From Pseudomonas proteolytica (GTDB taxonomy: Bacteria > Pseudomonadota > Gammaproteobacteria > Pseudomonadales > Pseudomonadaceae), in assembly GCF_007858275.1 (NCBI RefSeq), contig NZ_VFEV01000006.1, positions 62,001-126,000 on the forward strand: a DNA stretch of 64,000 bases. The letters are read 5' to 3'. Of the stretch, positions 26,925 through 37,236 are shown piece after piece. The translations under genes and the position numbers were made by a program. Below the pieces are notes generated by a model. That model had not been told where the DNA came from and ran no database searches. It saw only the letters and a list, made by a program, of their open reading frames with translations. The stretch's first letter is position 1; the number at the start of each line of letters is the position of its first letter.

Positions 26925-28835
26925 ATGCTGCTTTCATACCGAGGTGCCCTACGTGCGGGGCTGGTGTACTTGCTGATTTCCGTCTTGTGGATACAGCTCA
27001 GTCAGCAGGTATTTATCAATTTCATCGATGAACCCAGGGAAATAGTCCACTGGCAGATGCTGCGCGGCTACCTGTGGGTGGTTCTCAGTGCCCTGTTTAT
27101 CTTCTTGTTGTGCGCCCGCAGCGCCCGTACCCACCGTATCCAGCAACCGTTGAAAGAGAACCGCGAGCGCCTGCGCCAGGCGGCGGCAGTGTTCGATTGC
27201 ACCCGCGAAGGGGTGCTGGTCACCGACGCCCGCGGGCGGATTGTGCACGTCAACCGCGCCTTTATCGAAATCACCGGTTACCAGGTGGATGACGTGATGG
27301 GTCGACAGCCGAGCCTGTTCAAGTCCGGTCGTCATTCGCCGGCTTTTTATGAGCAGATGTTTCGCACACTCAACCAAGACGGGGAATGGAGCGGCGAGAT
27401 CTGGAACCGCCGTAAAAGCGGGGAAATTTACCCACAGTGGCAAACCATCCGCGTCATCCATGATGACCAGGGCCAGATCAGCCATTACGTTGCAGTGTTC
27501 TCCGACATCAGCGCGATCAAGCATTCCGAGCGCGAGCTGGCCCATCTGGCTCACCACGACCCGTTGACCGACCTGCCCAATCGCCTGCTGTTCACCGACC
27601 GCGCCGAGCAGGCGCTGGCCTCGGCGCAGATCCACAAGCGTGGCTGCGCGCTGCTGATGCTGGATCTGGACCATTTCAAAATCATCAACGACAGCCTTGG
27701 CCACAATGTAGGTGACCAGTTGCTCAAGGCCGTGGGCGAGCGCCTGCAAGGCCTGTTCGGCCCCGGCGTGACCCTCGCGCGCCTGGGCGGCGACGAATTC
27801 GCGGTGCTGGCGGAAAGTTGTCCACAGGTGGTCCAGGCTGCGGCCCTGGCCCAGCGGATTATTGACAGCATGAAGCTGCCGTTCGTGTTCGACGGTCACC
27901 AATTGTTTGTCAGCGTGAGTATTGGTATCAGCCTGTTCCCCAGCGACGCCTTGAGTGCCGAACAACTGTTGCGCAACGCTGACTCCGCTTTGTTCAAGGC
28001 CAAGAGTTCCGGGCGTGAAGGCTTTGCCTTGTACACCGAGGAACTGACCGCCCACGCGCAGAACCGGATCGAGGTCGGCAACGAACTGCGCCGCGCCCTG
28101 GATCAGCATGAACTTCGCGTCTATTACCAGCCGGTGCACGATCTGCAAACCAGCGCCCTGATTGGCGTCGAGGCCTTGGTGCGCTGGCAGCACCCGCAGC
28201 GTGGGCTGGTGCCGCCTGCGGAATTTATCCCGATCGCCGAACGCACCGGCTTGATCGCCGAGATCGATGCCTGGGTCATGGACCAGGCCTGTCGCCAGAT
28301 GTGCCGATGGCTGGAGGAAGGTAAAACGCTGTCGTTCCTCGCGGTAAATGTTTCCAGCCGACTGTTTGCCCGCCACGAACTGTACGAGCAGGTCGCCAAG
28401 GTGCTGCACGACACCGGCCTGGACCCGGCGAAGCTGGAACTGGAAGTCACCGAAAGCGCGGTGATGGATGACCCGGAAGTGGCCCTGGAACAGCTGCACC
28501 GCCTGCGCGAGCTGGGCCTGAGCCTGGCCATCGATGATTTTGGTACCGGCTATTCGTCACTGCTGCGCCTCAAGCGCCTGCCGGTGCAGAAGTTGAAAAT
28601 CGACCAGGGCTTCGTCGCCGGCCTGCCGTGGGATGAAGACGATGCGGCGATTGTGCGGGTGGTCATCGCCTTGGCGCAGAGCATGGGCATGCAAGTGCAT
28701 GCCGAAGGCATCGAACAGATGGAACAGGCGCGGTTCCTGCTCAATCACCAGTGCGACCTCGGCCAGGGCTACTGGTTTGGTCGGCCGATGCTGGCGGCGG
28801 ACATTGATTGGGCCAGGGCCCCGGCTATCCGCTGA
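26925..28835 (+). CDS. Membrane PAS-GGDEF-EAL cyclic-di-GMP protein
   Basis: A 636-residue inner-membrane protein. Two transmembrane helices (about 10-28 and 47-63) precede a PAS domain (80-205: FDCTREGVLVTDARGRIVHVN, HYVAVFSDISAIK), a GGDEF domain (210-375) with an intact GGDEF signature, and an EAL domain (385-630). The EAL residues needed for phosphodiesterase activity are present: GVEALVRW, NVSSR, EVTES, IDDFGTGYSS, KIDQGF, EGIE. It could therefore make or degrade cyclic di-GMP; family precedent (PA0285) favours degradation. It lies between desA and oscA as in P. aeruginosa. Confidence 0.92.
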   Translation: MLLSYRGALRAGLVYLLISVLWIQLSQQVFINFIDEPREIVHWQMLRGYLWVVLSALFIFLLCARSARTHRIQQPLKENRERLRQAAAVFDCTREGVLVTDARGRIVHVNRAFIEITGYQVDDVMGRQPSLFKSGRHSPAFYEQMFRTLNQDGEWSGEIWNRRKSGEIYPQWQTIRVIHDDQGQISHYVAVFSDISAIKHSERELAHLAHHDPLTDLPNRLLFTDRAEQALASAQIHKRGCALLMLDLDHFKIINDSLGHNVGDQLLKAVGERLQGLFGPGVTLARLGGDEFAVLAESCPQVVQAAALAQRIIDSMKLPFVFDGHQLFVSVSIGISLFPSDALSAEQLLRNADSALFKAKSSGREGFALYTEELTAHAQNRIEVGNELRRALDQHELRVYYQPVHDLQTSALIGVEALVRWQHPQRGLVPPAEFIPIAERTGLIAEIDAWVMDQACRQMCRWLEEGKTLSFLAVNVSSRLFARHELYEQVAKVLHDTGLDPAKLELEVTESAVMDDPEVALEQLHRLRELGLSLAIDDFGTGYSSLLRLKRLPVQKLKIDQGFVAGLPWDEDDAAIVRVVIALAQSMGMQVHAEGIEQMEQARFLLNHQCDLGQGYWFGRPMLAADIDWARAPAIR

Positions 28836-28863
28836 CCTCTCTGCGGGGCCGCAATACAGTAAA

Positions 28864-28955
28864 TGTGGGAGCGGGCTTGCTCGCGAATGCGGTGTGTCAG
28901 CTAGCAAATTGGGTGACTGGCACACCGCATTCGCGAGCAAGCCCGCTCCCACATT
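28864..28955. repeat. REP pair (REP-A family)
   Basis: GTGGGAGCGGGCTTGCTCGC and its inverted copy flank a spacer that itself contains ATGCGGTGTG / CACACCGCAT. Shares its core with the elements at 30.4, 33.3, 34.7 and 42.4 kb. Confidence 0.9.
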
Positions 28956-29015
28956 TGGATCTGCACTCTGTGTAACGTCATGCCCTGCCTGAAAATTCTT
29001 TCTGGTTATATAAAC

Positions 29016-29040
29016 ATTCTTAAATAGTATTTTTAAGAAT
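29016..29040. promoter_or_regulatory. Palindromic candidate operator before oscA
   Basis: ATTCTTAAA (29016-29024) and TTTAAGAAT (29032-29040) form a perfect 9-bp inverted repeat around 7 bases, 81 bases before the oscA start. Its 25-base length and the inner ATTTTTA match the layout of the candidate operators at 38.9, 41.3, 45.3 and 51.1 kb. A LysR-type regulator such as CysB is a reasonable guess. Confidence 0.55.
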
Positions 29041-29120
29041 ATCCGCGCTTATCTACTATCGCTCTCACGCCGCAAGCAGTGCCGCCACTGCCAGGCACTT
29101 CTCATTTCAGGAGCACGACC

Positions 29121-29303
29121 ATGAGCGCATCTCTACGCAGCGTTGACGGCCAGGACGAAGCAGCCATTTTGCGCGAGATCCAAAGCGCATTGCGTGACCT
29201 GCGTTTCGGCGCAGTGGAAATCACCGTACACAACGCCCAAGTGGTGCAGATCGAACGCAAAGAGAAATTCCGCTTGCAGAGCCCGGGCAACAAACCGAGC
29301 TGA
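29121..29303 (+). CDS. oscA: OscA-like small protein (DUF2292), sulfur starvation
   Basis: A 60-residue protein, ATG 29121 preceded by CAGGAG. Sequence (ALRDLRFGAVEITVHNAQVVQIERKEKFRL in two short pieces) matches the DUF2292 proteins; OscA was named for a role in organosulfur use in P. corrugata. It is first in the oscA-sbp-cysTWA group, as in other Pseudomonas. Molecular activity is not known; the small size and basic strand pattern suggest an adaptor. Confidence 0.9.
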   Translation: MSASLRSVDGQDEAAILREIQSALRDLRFGAVEITVHNAQVVQIERKEKFRLQSPGNKPS

Positions 29304-29378
29304 GGCAACACGGCGCTTCGATTGCGGGACCCGTACTTATAAGAAAAGCCAACACCCAAGAATTTCAGGAGCTTGTCT

Positions 29379-30389
29379 ATGTCGTCGATTCGCCGTTATG
29401 CCCTGGCCGCCCTGGCCAGCGCCGTGTTTGCCGGTTCCGCAGTGGCCAAGGATTACGAGCTGCTCAACGTTTCCTACGATCCGACCCGTGAGCTGTACCA
29501 GGACTACAACGCCGAATTCACCAGCTTCTGGAAAAAGGCACACCCTGGCGACAACGTGAAGATCCAGCAGTCCCACGGTGGTTCGGGCAAGCAAGGCCGG
29601 GCGGTGATCGATGGCCTGCGCGCCGACGTGGTAACCCTGGCCCTGGCCGGCGACATCGACGAAATTGCCAAGCTGGGCAAGACCCTGCCGGAGAACTGGC
29701 AGACCCGCCTGCCTGAGGCCAGCACGCCTTACACCTCGACCATCGTGTTCCTGGTGCGCAAGGGCAACCCCAAAGGCATCAAGGACTGGGGCGACCTGAT
29801 CAAGAATGACGTGTCGGTGATCACGCCGAACCCGAAAACCTCCGGCGGTGCCCGCTGGAACTTCCTCGCCGCCTGGGCCTATGGCCTCAAGGCCGGTGGC
29901 AGCGAAGCCAAGGCTCAGGAATACGTGAAGGAGCTGTTCAAGCACGTGCCGATCCTCGACACCGGTGCGCGCGGTTCGACCATTACCTTCGTCAACAACG
30001 GTCAGGGTGACGTGTTGCTGGCCTGGGAAAACGAAGCGTTCCTGGCCCTCAAGGAAGATGGCGGTGCCGACAAGTTCGACATCATCGTGCCGTCCCTGTC
30101 GATCCTCGCCGAGCCACCCGTGGCCGTGGTCGACAAGAACGCCGAGAAAAAGGGCAACACCGAAATCGCCACGGCGTACCTCAACCACCTGTACAGCCCG
30201 GCTGGCCAGGAGATCGCGGCAAAGAACTTCTACCGCCCGCGTGACAAGGATGTGGCCGCCAAATACGCCCAGCAGTTCCCGAAGCTGGACCTGGTGACTA
30301 TCGACAAAGACTTCGGCGGCTGGAAAACTGCCCAACCGAAATTCTTCAACGACGGTGGCGTGTTCGACCAGATCTACACGGCCCAATAA
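29379..30389 (+). CDS. sbp: Periplasmic sulfate-binding protein
   Basis: A 336-residue binding protein for sulfate/thiosulfate that feeds CysTWA. ATG 29379 ([23 protein letters not shown]) gives a type I signal peptide cleaved after AVA. Family signatures: [58 protein letters not shown] and the C-terminal [14 protein letters not shown]. Length equals the usual Sbp. It follows oscA by 75 bases and precedes cysT by a REP pair, which may tune relative transcript levels of the binding protein and the membrane parts. Confidence 0.96.
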   Translation: MSSIRRYALAALASAVFAGSAVAKDYELLNVSYDPTRELYQDYNAEFTSFWKKAHPGDNVKIQQSHGGSGKQGRAVIDGLRADVVTLALAGDIDEIAKLGKTLPENWQTRLPEASTPYTSTIVFLVRKGNPKGIKDWGDLIKNDVSVITPNPKTSGGARWNFLAAWAYGLKAGGSEAKAQEYVKELFKHVPILDTGARGSTITFVNNGQGDVLLAWENEAFLALKEDGGADKFDIIVPSLSILAEPPVAVVDKNAEKKGNTEIATAYLNHLYSPAGQEIAAKNFYRPRDKDVAAKYAQQFPKLDLVTIDKDFGGWKTAQPKFFNDGGVFDQIYTAQ

Positions 30390-30419
30390 CCAACACGGCC
30401 TCCCTGTGGAATGCGGCTT

Positions 30420-30511
30420 GTGTGGGAGCGGGCTTGCTCGCGAAAGCGGTGTGCCAGTCAACGCATTTAGTGACTGACACGCCGCTTTCGCGAGCAAGCC
30501 CGCTCCCACAT
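30420..30511. repeat. REP-A pair between sbp and cysT
   Basis: GTGGGAGCGGGCTTGCTCGC and its inverted copy with a 50-base spacer. Lying inside the operon after the binding-protein gene, it could stabilise the upstream message. Confidence 0.9.
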
Positions 30512-30556
30512 AAACTCATTCTTGCAGTGGTATCTACCTGTTAACCAAGGACTTTT

Positions 30557-31375
30557 ATGTCGCGTCGTATCTCCCCCGTCATACCCGGCTTCGGGCTGAC
30601 GCTGGGTTACACCTTGGTGTACCTCAGCCTGATTGTGCTCATACCGCTGGCGGCCATGTTCGTCCACGCCGCCCAACTCACCTGGGATCAGTTCTGGGCC
30701 ATCATCTCGGCGCCGCGCGTGTGGGCGGCGTTGAAGCTGAGCTTCAGTACGGCCCTGTACGCCGCGCTGATCAACGGCGTGATCGGTACGCTGCTGGCCT
30801 GGGTGCTGGTGCGCTACACCTTCCCCGGGCGCAAGATCATCGACGCGATGATCGACCTGCCGTTCGCCCTGCCCACCGCCGTGGCCGGTATTGCGCTGAC
30901 CGCGCTGTACGCGCCGTCCGGCCTGGTTGGCCAGTTCGCCACCGACATGGGCTTCAAGATCGCCTACACCCCCCTGGGCATCACCCTGGCCCTGACCTTC
31001 GTCACCTTGCCCTTCGTGGTGCGTACCGTGCAGCCGGTCTTGGCCGATATCCCCCGGGAAATCGAAGAAGCCGCCGCCTGCCTCGGCGCCAAGCCCTTGC
31101 AAGTGTTCCGCTACATCCTCGTGCCGGCGCTGCTGCCGGCCTGGCTGACCGGGTTTGCCCTGGCGTTTGCCCGAGGCGTGGGTGAATACGGCTCGGTGAT
31201 TTTCATCGCCGGCAACATGCCGATGAAAACCGAGATCCTGCCGTTGCTGATCATGGTCAAGCTCGACCAATACGACTACACCGGCGCTACCTCCATCGGC
31301 GTGCTGATGCTGGTGGTTTCCTTTGTCCTGCTGCTGCTGATCAACTTGTTGCAGCGGCGCATCGAACACCCATAA
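30557..31375 (+). CDS. cysT: Sulfate ABC transporter permease CysT
   Basis: A 272-residue inner-membrane permease (also called CysU), partner of CysW in the sulfate/thiosulfate importer. Six hydrophobic segments are visible, and the EAA loop is [24 protein letters not shown] 30557 follows AAGGAC. It is followed after 13 bases by cysW. Uptake feeds assimilatory sulfate reduction; CysB-type sulfur control is expected from the family. Confidence 0.96.
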   Translation: MSRRISPVIPGFGLTLGYTLVYLSLIVLIPLAAMFVHAAQLTWDQFWAIISAPRVWAALKLSFSTALYAALINGVIGTLLAWVLVRYTFPGRKIIDAMIDLPFALPTAVAGIALTALYAPSGLVGQFATDMGFKIAYTPLGITLALTFVTLPFVVRTVQPVLADIPREIEEAAACLGAKPLQVFRYILVPALLPAWLTGFALAFARGVGEYGSVIFIAGNMPMKTEILPLLIMVKLDQYDYTGATSIGVLMLVVSFVLLLLINLLQRRIEHP

Positions 31376-31388
31376 GGAGGCGCGGAAC

Positions 31389-32261
31389 ATGTCCCAATCG
31401 TCTATTTCCGCCGCGTCTTCGGCCAACGCTGCCCGCCGTGGCAGTGCGGTTTCGCGGCGTATCCTGATCGGCCTTGGCTGGTTGATCTTTGCCCTGTTCT
31501 TGCTGTTGCCGCTGTTTATCGTGGTGTCCCAGGGCCTCAAGCTCGGCCTCGGCGCATTCTTTGCCGCGATCTTCGAGCCCGATGCGCTGTCGGCCTTGAA
31601 GCTGACGGTGATTGCGGTGCTGATCTCGGTACCGCTCAACCTGATATTCGGCGTCAGTGCGGCCTGGTGCGTGAGCAAGTACTCGTTCCGTGGCAAGAGC
31701 ATGCTGGTGACCCTGATCGACCTGCCGTTCTCGGTCTCGCCGGTGATCGCAGGCCTGGTCTATGTGCTGATGTTCGGCGCCCAGGGCTTCTTCGGGCCGT
31801 GGTTGCAGGATCACGATATCCAGATCGTCTTTGCCTTGCCGGGCATCGTGCTGGCGACCATCTTCGTCACCGTGCCATTCGTGGCCCGCGAGTTGATCCC
31901 GCTGATGCAGGAGCAGGGCACCCAGGAAGAAGAAGCCGCGCGCCTGCTGGGCGCCAATGGCTGGCAGATGTTCTGGCATGTCACGGTGCCGAACATCAAG
32001 TGGGGCCTGATCTATGGCGTGGTGCTGTGTACTGCGCGGGCAATGGGTGAGTTTGGCGCGGTGTCGGTGGTGTCCGGCCACATTCGCGGCGTGACCAACA
32101 CCTTGCCGCTGCACGTCGAGATTCTCTACAACGAATACAACCACGTCGCTGCGTTTGCGGTGGCGAGTCTGTTGCTGATCCTGGCGCTCTTCATCCTGCT
32201 GCTCAAGCAGTGGAGCGAGAACCGAATTAACCGCCTGCGCGCCGGTGCGGCTGAGGAATAA
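31389..32261 (+). CDS. cysW: Sulfate ABC transporter permease CysW
   Basis: A 290-residue permease with a Ser/Ala-rich N-terminal extension, then six membrane segments and the EAA loop [23 protein letters not shown] strong AAGGAGG lies 8 bases before ATG 31389. Motifs [19 protein letters not shown] and [16 protein letters not shown] are standard for CysW. It forms the translocation pore with CysT. Confidence 0.96.
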   Translation: MSQSSISAASSANAARRGSAVSRRILIGLGWLIFALFLLLPLFIVVSQGLKLGLGAFFAAIFEPDALSALKLTVIAVLISVPLNLIFGVSAAWCVSKYSFRGKSMLVTLIDLPFSVSPVIAGLVYVLMFGAQGFFGPWLQDHDIQIVFALPGIVLATIFVTVPFVARELIPLMQEQGTQEEEAARLLGANGWQMFWHVTVPNIKWGLIYGVVLCTARAMGEFGAVSVVSGHIRGVTNTLPLHVEILYNEYNHVAAFAVASLLLILALFILLLKQWSENRINRLRAGAAEE

Positions 32262-32264
32262 GTC

Positions 32265-33245
32265 ATGTCGATCGAAGTCCGTAACGTCAGCAAGAACTTC
32301 AACGCCTTCAAGGCCCTGGACAGCATCAACCTGGATATCCAGAGTGGCGAGCTGGTGGCGTTGCTGGGCCCCTCCGGCTGCGGCAAGACCACCTTGCTGC
32401 GCATCATTGCCGGCCTGGAAACCCCGGACGCCGGCAGCATCGTGTTCCACGGCGAAGACGTGTCCGGCCATGATGTGCGTGATCGCAACGTCGGGTTTGT
32501 GTTCCAGCACTACGCGCTGTTCCGCCACATGACCGTATTCGACAACGTCGCATTCGGCCTGCGCATGAAACCCAAGAGCCAGCGCCCGAACGAAACCCAG
32601 ATCGCGGCCAAGGTTCACGAGTTGCTGAACATGGTGCAACTGGACTGGTTGTCGGATCGCTACCCGGAACAACTCTCCGGCGGCCAGCGCCAGCGTATCG
32701 CCCTGGCCCGTGCCCTGGCGGTAGAACCCAAGGTGCTGCTGCTCGACGAACCCTTCGGCGCCCTGGATGCCAAGGTGCGCAAGGAACTGCGTCGTTGGTT
32801 GGCGCGGCTGCACGAGGACATCAACCTGACCTCGGTGTTCGTGACCCACGACCAGGAAGAAGCCATGGAAGTCGCCGACCGGATCGTGGTGATGAACAAG
32901 GGCGTGATCGAGCAGATCGGCTCACCGGGCGACGTCTACGAAAACCCGGCCAGCGATTTCGTCTACCACTTCCTGGGCGACTCCAACCGCCTGCACCTGG
33001 GCGAAGACCAGCACGTACTGTTCCGCCCGCACGAGGTGTCGTTGTCACGCCATGAACTGGAAGACCACCACGCCGCGCAAGTACGCGACATCCGCCCGCT
33101 GGGCGCCACCACGCGGATCACGCTGAAGGTCGAAGGCCAGAGCGAACTGATCGAAGCCGAAGTGGTGAAGGACCACGACAGCCTCACCGGGCTGGCGCGG
33201 GGCGCGACGTTGTTCTTCAAGCCCAAGGTCTGGCAAAAGGCTTAA
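32265..33245 (+). CDS. cysA: Sulfate ABC transporter ATPase CysA
   Basis: A 326-residue ATPase energising the importer. Walker A GPSGCGKT (about 36-43), Q-loop FQHYALF, signature [16 protein letters not shown], Walker [13 protein letters not shown] and switch His in [16 protein letters not shown] are intact. The C-terminal 90 residues are the regulatory TOBE-type domain ([13 protein letters not shown]). It begins 3 bases after cysW and closes the operon; a REP pair follows. Slightly shorter than enteric CysA (365), as usual in Pseudomonas. Confidence 0.96.
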   Translation: MSIEVRNVSKNFNAFKALDSINLDIQSGELVALLGPSGCGKTTLLRIIAGLETPDAGSIVFHGEDVSGHDVRDRNVGFVFQHYALFRHMTVFDNVAFGLRMKPKSQRPNETQIAAKVHELLNMVQLDWLSDRYPEQLSGGQRQRIALARALAVEPKVLLLDEPFGALDAKVRKELRRWLARLHEDINLTSVFVTHDQEEAMEVADRIVVMNKGVIEQIGSPGDVYENPASDFVYHFLGDSNRLHLGEDQHVLFRPHEVSLSRHELEDHHAAQVRDIRPLGATTRITLKVEGQSELIEAEVVKDHDSLTGLARGATLFFKPKVWQKA

Positions 33246-33262
33246 AAAGATTGCAAAAAACC

Positions 33263-33354
33263 TGTGGGAGCGGGCTTGCTCGCGAAAGCGCCGGTTCAGT
33301 CACTGGATGTACCGACTGAACCGCCGCTTTCGCGAGCAAGCCCGCTCCCACATT
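33263..33354. repeat. REP-A pair after cysA
   Basis: Inverted GTGGGAGCGGGCTTGCTCGC arms with CGAAAGCGCCGG in the spacer, located between cysA and the convergent DUF962 gene. Confidence 0.9.
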
Positions 33355-33371
33355 TGGATTACCGGTGCTTC

Positions 33372-33896
33372 TCAGGCCGTGGCGTTCTTGTGACGCACGG
33401 CCACCGGCCCCGACCGCTCCTCGATCTGCCGCTTGAGCTCATGGCGCAACCCCACCAGAAACGCCAACTCCGCCACCACAAACAACGGCCCCACGATCAG
33501 CCCGGACACGTCGTCGACGAACGCAGGCTTGCGCCCTTCGTAGTAATGGCCGACAAACTGGATCACCCAGCCCACCACAAACAGGCCGATACCGCTGCTG
33601 AGCCACACCAGCGTGCTTTGCGCCGCCAGCACATGCCCAGCCCAAACCGACAAGCCCATCAGCACGCTCATCAACACCCCAAGCGCCAGTTCCAGGCGCA
33701 GGTAGAACCCCGCAGAAAACAACGCCAGCAACACCGCCGGCGACAGCCACAGGCCGGCCACCGTCCATTCGGGGCGTGACAGCAGCACGGCGACGGCGAC
33801 GACGATCATGGGGATGCCGATAAAGTGGCTGGCGATGTTGCGCGGGTCGCGGTGGTAGGCGGCGTATTGGCTCAGATGGTCGACGAGGCTTTTCAT
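33372..33896 (-). CDS. DUF962 / Mpo1-like membrane protein
   Basis: A 174-residue membrane protein. ATG 33896 has AGGAGGA 5 bases upstream, which excludes the longer frame. The N-terminal YAAYHRDPRNIASHFIGIP, with its His residues, and the later FVGHYYEGRKPAF are the DUF962 (Mpo1/YGL010w) signatures; yeast Mpo1 is an iron-dependent dioxygenase acting on 2-hydroxy fatty acids. Four hydrophobic segments are visible. Whether the bacterial protein has this activity is not known. Divergent from the Crp/Fnr gene. Confidence 0.87.
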   Translation of the reverse strand: MKSLVDHLSQYAAYHRDPRNIASHFIGIPMIVVAVAVLLSRPEWTVAGLWLSPAVLLALFSAGFYLRLELALGVLMSVLMGLSVWAGHVLAAQSTLVWLSSGIGLFVVGWVIQFVGHYYEGRKPAFVDDVSGLIVGPLFVVAELAFLVGLRHELKRQIEERSGPVAVRHKNATA

Positions 33897-33979
33897 TGTT
33901 ATTCCTCCTGTAGGATGCTTGATCATGCCCTGTAGGACTGCGACAAACTGTCAACTGGGCGACAATCTTTGGAGTTCTC

Positions 33980-34666
33980 ATGGACGCAGAGTCTTGGCAT
34001 GGACGGCTGTCCAGCGGCCACTGGTACCGTCATCTGCCTGCTCCCTTGCAGCATAGTCTGCTGGCCCACGCCCGCGTGCGGCAGCTGACGGCGGGGCAGG
34101 TGCTGTTCAAGCGTGGCGACCCACCGTGCGGCCTGTACGCGGTGCTGGAGGGCAGCCTGCGCATCAGCGCGGTGAACGAGCAGGGCAAGGAGGCGTTGCT
34201 GAGCCTGGCGCAGGCGCCTTTCTGGTTCGGTGAAATCGCTGTGTTCGACGGCCTGCCACGCACCCACGACGCGTGCGCGGTCGGGCCTTGCACCCTGTTG
34301 CAGGTACCGCAGGCGGCGATGCTGCAACTGCTTGCGCAAAGCCCGGCCTATTGGCGGGACATGGCCTTGCTGATGAGCCAGAAGTTGCGGCTGAGCTTTA
34401 TCAATATCGAGCAGTTGAGCCTTGCGCCCGCGTCAGTGCGGGTAGCCCATCGGTTGTGGATGATCGCCGAGGGGTATGGCGAGATCGATGGCTCGCGGCG
34501 TGTGGTGCAATTGGCGCAGGAGGACTTGGCGGCGATGCTGGGGGTATCGCGCCAGACGACCAATACGCTGCTCAAGGCGTTGCAAGAGCAGGGGGTTGTG
34601 CGGTTGGGGTATGGTGAGATTGAGATACTTGATGTAGGAAGGTTGCGAGAGATGGCGCAGGGGTAG
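33980..34666 (+). CDS. Crp/Fnr-family transcription regulator
   Basis: A 228-residue regulator. Residues 15-125 form a cyclic-nucleotide-binding-type beta-roll (LTAGQVLFKRGDPPCGLYAVLEGSLRISA, FWFGEIAVFDGLPRTHDACA); the C-terminal winged helix-turn-helix is at 150-222 with LAQEDLAAMLGVSRQTTNTLLKALQEQGVV. The FGE segment lacks the full RT/S cAMP pocket, and no Fnr-type cysteines are at the N-terminus, so the ligand is unknown. It is divergent from the DUF962 gene by 83 bases and is a likely regulator of it. Confidence 0.9.
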   Translation: MDAESWHGRLSSGHWYRHLPAPLQHSLLAHARVRQLTAGQVLFKRGDPPCGLYAVLEGSLRISAVNEQGKEALLSLAQAPFWFGEIAVFDGLPRTHDACAVGPCTLLQVPQAAMLQLLAQSPAYWRDMALLMSQKLRLSFINIEQLSLAPASVRVAHRLWMIAEGYGEIDGSRRVVQLAQEDLAAMLGVSRQTTNTLLKALQEQGVVRLGYGEIEILDVGRLREMAQG

Positions 34667-34669
34667 GCG

Positions 34670-34785
34670 GTGCCTGTTAGGGCCCTTTCGCGAGCAAGCC
34701 CGCTCCCACATTCGATCGCATTCCAAAGAATGTACTCGGTCGAATGTGGGAGCGGGCTTGCTCGCGAAAGGGCCCTAACAGGCAC
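34670..34785. repeat. Perfect long palindrome containing a REP-A pair
   Basis: Arms at 34670-34715 and 34740-34785 are exact inverted copies, 46 bases each, around a 24-base loop. The inner part is the common REP core, but the outer GTGCCTGTTAGGGCCC is unique to this copy and also perfectly paired. It separates convergent genes (the Crp/Fnr regulator and atsA) and could serve as a two-way terminator. Confidence 0.93.
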
Positions 34786-34794
34786 TACAAAACC

Positions 34795-36420
<1,626 letters not shown>

Positions 36421-37236
36421 TCAGCAGGCAATAAAGGCCAGGGGCAGGTCACGGATCTGCTCCGGCAGCGGCGGTTGGTAGTGGTCGTCGCTGATCAGTT
36501 CGTGCAGCAGTTCTTCGCGCAATTGGTGGAAGTCAAAGCTGCTGCGCTGGCGCGGATGGGGCAGGGCGATATCCACCACCTGCTTGATCCGCCCAGGCCG
36601 GGGCTCCATCACCACCACGCGGTCGGCGAGGAAAATCGCCTCTTCCACATCGTGGGTCACCAGCACTGTGGTGATCTTCGCGCGGGCACGGATCGCCAGC
36701 AGTTCATCCTGCATCTGTTGGCGGGTCAGGGCGTCGAGGGCGCCGAAGGGCTCGTCCAGCAGCAGGATGCGCGGGCTGGCCACCAGGCCACGGGCGATCG
36801 CCACCCGTTGTGCCATGCCGCCAGACAATTGGTGCGGGTAGGCGCGGGTGAAATCGGTGAGGCCGACCAGCTCGATAAAATCGCTGATGCGCTGTTGGCG
36901 CTGGGCCTCGCTCAACGGCTCGTTGACCAGGCCCAGGCCGATGTTTTGCGCGACCGTCAGCCATGGGAACAGACGGTGTTCCTGGAACACGATGCCGCGC
37001 TCGCCGCCGATGCCTTCCACGGCCTTGCCATCGACGCGGATCTCGCCGCGAAACTGCGTGTCCAGGCCGATCAGCAGGCGCAGCAACGTGGATTTGCCGC
37101 AGCCACTGGAACCGACAATCGCGACGAACTCGCCTTCGGCAATATCCAGGTTGAATTCGCGGATGGCCTCCAGCTCGAAGCCATCGACGTCAAAGGTCTT
37201 GCCCACATGGTTGAAGCTGACAATAGGTGCAGTCAT
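36421..37236 (-). CDS. atsC: Sulfate-ester ABC transporter ATPase
   Basis: A 271-residue ABC ATPase of the nitrate/taurine/alkanesulfonate type. Walker A GSSGCGKS (about 42-49), Q-loop FQEHRLFPW, signature LSGGMAQRVAIARGL, Walker [13 protein letters not shown] and VTHDVEEAIFLADRVVVM are complete. Its start overlaps the permease stop by 4 bases, and atsA follows after 15 bases, giving an atsB-atsC-atsA operon. The name follows the atsRBC transporter described in P. putida and P. aeruginosa. Confidence 0.92.
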   Translation of the reverse strand: MTAPIVSFNHVGKTFDVDGFELEAIREFNLDIAEGEFVAIVGSSGCGKSTLLRLLIGLDTQFRGEIRVDGKAVEGIGGERGIVFQEHRLFPWLTVAQNIGLGLVNEPLSEAQRQQRISDFIELVGLTDFTRAYPHQLSGGMAQRVAIARGLVASPRILLLDEPFGALDALTRQQMQDELLAIRARAKITTVLVTHDVEEAIFLADRVVVMEPRPGRIKQVVDIALPHPRQRSSFDFHQLREELLHELISDDHYQPPLPEQIRDLPLAFIAC

